From an uncultured Flavobacteriaceae bacterium (GTDB taxonomy: Bacteria > Bacteroidota > Bacteroidia > Flavobacteriales > Flavobacteriaceae), in assembly GCA_938029725.1 (NCBI GenBank), contig CALHGE010000009.1, forward strand, positions 1 through 64,000: 64,000 nucleotides of DNA, given 5' to 3'. The position numbers and the translations under genes were made by a program. The notes under the pieces are model-generated. The model was not told where the DNA came from. It worked only from the letters and a program-made list of their open reading frames with translations, and did not search any database. Numbering within the stretch: position 1 is the first letter of the stretch; each line of letters begins with the position of its first letter. Of this stretch, positions 62,837 to 64,000 are shown in pieces.

Positions 62837-63709
62837 TTGAACAAAGACATTGAAAAACTCATAAAAGATTTTTATGAGCACGACTATATTCTAAATGAAG
62901 CGTTAGCGACTTCGATTTTTCTATTAAAAAATTTAGAAAAACCATTGTTGTTAGAAGGTAACCCAGGAGTAGGTAAGACCATGCTTGCAAAAACCTTAGC
63001 AGAACATTTAGGAACAAATTTAATCCGTCTACAATGTTACGAGGGTTTAGATGTAAGTACCACGATCTATGAATGGAACTACCAAAAACAACTCTTACAT
63101 ATCAAACTCTTTGAACAAGAGCAAGACAAAAAAATTTTAGGTAACCAAATTTTTGGAATGGATTATGTGCTTCAAAGGCCTTTGCTGCAATCGATTAGTG
63201 CCGATAAACCGGTAGTGCTATTGATTGATGAAATTGATAGGGCTGATGAGGAATTTGAAGCCTATTTGTTAGAGCTGCTATCTGATTTTCAAATCAGCAT
63301 TCCTGAATTAGGAACAATTAAAGCGAAATCAAAGCCGCTAGTGATTCTGACTTCAAATCGCACGCGAGAACTAAGTGATGCGCTACGAAGAAGATGTTTG
63401 TATCATTGGGTTGACTTCCCATCAAAATTGAAAGAGATTGATATCATTGCTAAAAAACTTCCGAATATAGATGCCGAATTGGCAACTCAAGTGGTGACTT
63501 TTATTCACAATCTTAGAAAGTCAAGTCTTCACAAACCTCCTGGAATTGCAGAATCTCTTGATTGGGCAAAAACCTTGTTGCTGATGAATCAGAAAAATAT
63601 AACAGACGAGATTGTAAAGACGACTATTGGTAGTGTACTCAAGCATAAAGATGATATAGATTTTGTTCGTAATAAATCGGTGCAAGAGTTTCTATATCCC
63701 ATAGAATAA
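62837..63709 (+). CDS. coxD: MoxR-type AAA+ ATPase CoxD
   Basis: This 290-residue AAA+ protein has Walker A GNPGVGKTMLAKTLAEHL, Walker B VVLLIDEIDRADEEFEAYLL and sensor region ILTSNRTRELSDALRRRC. In Oligotropha, CoxD unfolds or remodels the large subunit so that sulfur and copper can enter the Mo centre. It has a TTG start at 62837, as no ATG is available. It is followed by coxE, which matches the CoxDE chaperone pair. Confidence 0.88.
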   Translation: MNKDIEKLIKDFYEHDYILNEALATSIFLLKNLEKPLLLEGNPGVGKTMLAKTLAEHLGTNLIRLQCYEGLDVSTTIYEWNYQKQLLHIKLFEQEQDKKILGNQIFGMDYVLQRPLLQSISADKPVVLLIDEIDRADEEFEAYLLELLSDFQISIPELGTIKAKSKPLVILTSNRTRELSDALRRRCLYHWVDFPSKLKEIDIIAKKLPNIDAELATQVVTFIHNLRKSSLHKPPGIAESLDWAKTLLLMNQKNITDEIVKTTIGSVLKHKDDIDFVRNKSVQEFLYPIE

Positions 63710-63741
63710 TAAAACTAATTTCCAACAACATAATATCCTTT

Positions 63742-64000
63742 TTGGAAGCAGTAAGCAAAACATTTCAAGAACGCCTGATCGATTTTACGATGTATTGTCG
63801 CGAACGCCAGTTTGTTCTAGGGCCGCAAGAAACACGCGATGCTTTTGAAGTTGCTAAACGAGGTTGGGCTTTAGACCGAAAGTTATTTCAATATAGTTTA
63901 AAGGCTATCTATTGCAAACGTAAAGAGCATTTTGATCGTTTTGATGAGATGTTCGAAAGATTTTGGAGCCGGTATTACGAAGAAAAATTAGAACAGCGCA
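63742..64000 (+). CDS. coxE: VWA-domain protein CoxE, N-terminal part (runs off the window)
   Basis: From a TTG at 63742 an open frame runs to the window's edge. The translated start, QERLIDFTMYCRERQ, then GPQETRDAF and FDEMFERFW, matches the CoxE N-terminal segment before its von Willebrand A domain. CoxE works with CoxD in maturing the CO dehydrogenase centre. An earlier rare start is possible, since the frame is open further upstream. The VWA domain lies beyond the window. Confidence 0.8.
   Translation, partial: MEAVSKTFQERLIDFTMYCRERQFVLGPQETRDAFEVAKRGWALDRKLFQYSLKAIYCKRKEHFDRFDEMFERFWSRYYEEKLEQR

Overview
The window comes from a low-GC member of the Bacteroidota, almost certainly a marine-type Flavobacteriaceae. 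The evidence is a TAnnTTTG-type promoter upstream of several genes, few clear Shine-Dalgarno sequences, a 6S RNA of the flavobacterial type between zapA and rny, the CCC-motif/DUF2752 cluster, the DUF6452/DUF6048/RlmD cluster, a TonB receptor with a carboxypeptidase-like N-terminal domain, and an OstA-like protein. The genus cannot be fixed from sequence reading alone.

Layout. Bases 1-692 hold the end of an rRNA operon (23S 3' end, a spacer with a UUCG hairpin, 5S, terminator). Bases 0.7-40 kb are mostly core genome: a PAQR membrane protein, a ZIP transporter, two rRNA methyltransferases, an ECF sigma factor with a DUF6768 partner, an MscS-type channel, ornithine aminotransferase, small CCC-motif membrane proteins, an Smr protein, a cysteine desulfurase, a TonB receptor, an M23 peptidase, zapA, 6S RNA, RNase Y, a DUF349 protein, aroE, tandem DUF368 proteins, a TPR protein, a class III aminotransferase, an OstA-like protein, a GH109-like enzyme, purA, fur, relA/spoT, an M48 peptidase and an SpoU methyltransferase. 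A decayed alcohol dehydrogenase/quinone oxidoreductase gene lies at 33.0-33.5 kb.

Bases 41-64 kb form a molybdenum-enzyme island with a few unrelated genes between. It starts with a two-subunit isoquinoline-oxidoreductase-type hydroxylase (iorAB) joined to moaD and moaE. moaC-mobA, moeB with a TSUP transporter, moeA-moaA, xdhC and a second cysteine desulfurase follow. It ends in a coxMSLGDE cluster that runs off the right edge. The large subunit carries the AYRCSFR motif, the active-site signature of true (form I) aerobic Mo-Cu carbon monoxide dehydrogenase, and the gene order M-S-L also fits form I. The island therefore supplies most of the cofactor pathway, the sulfuration and insertion machinery and two client enzymes. 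No mogA/moaB, mocA or molybdate transporter is visible.

Between xdhC and the second cysteine desulfurase is a unit of about 440 bp bounded by roughly 35-bp inverted repeats. It carries a DUF559-type nuclease gene broken by one nonsense codon, and the gene starts and stops inside the repeats. No CRISPR array, prophage, full insertion sequence or tRNA gene was seen.
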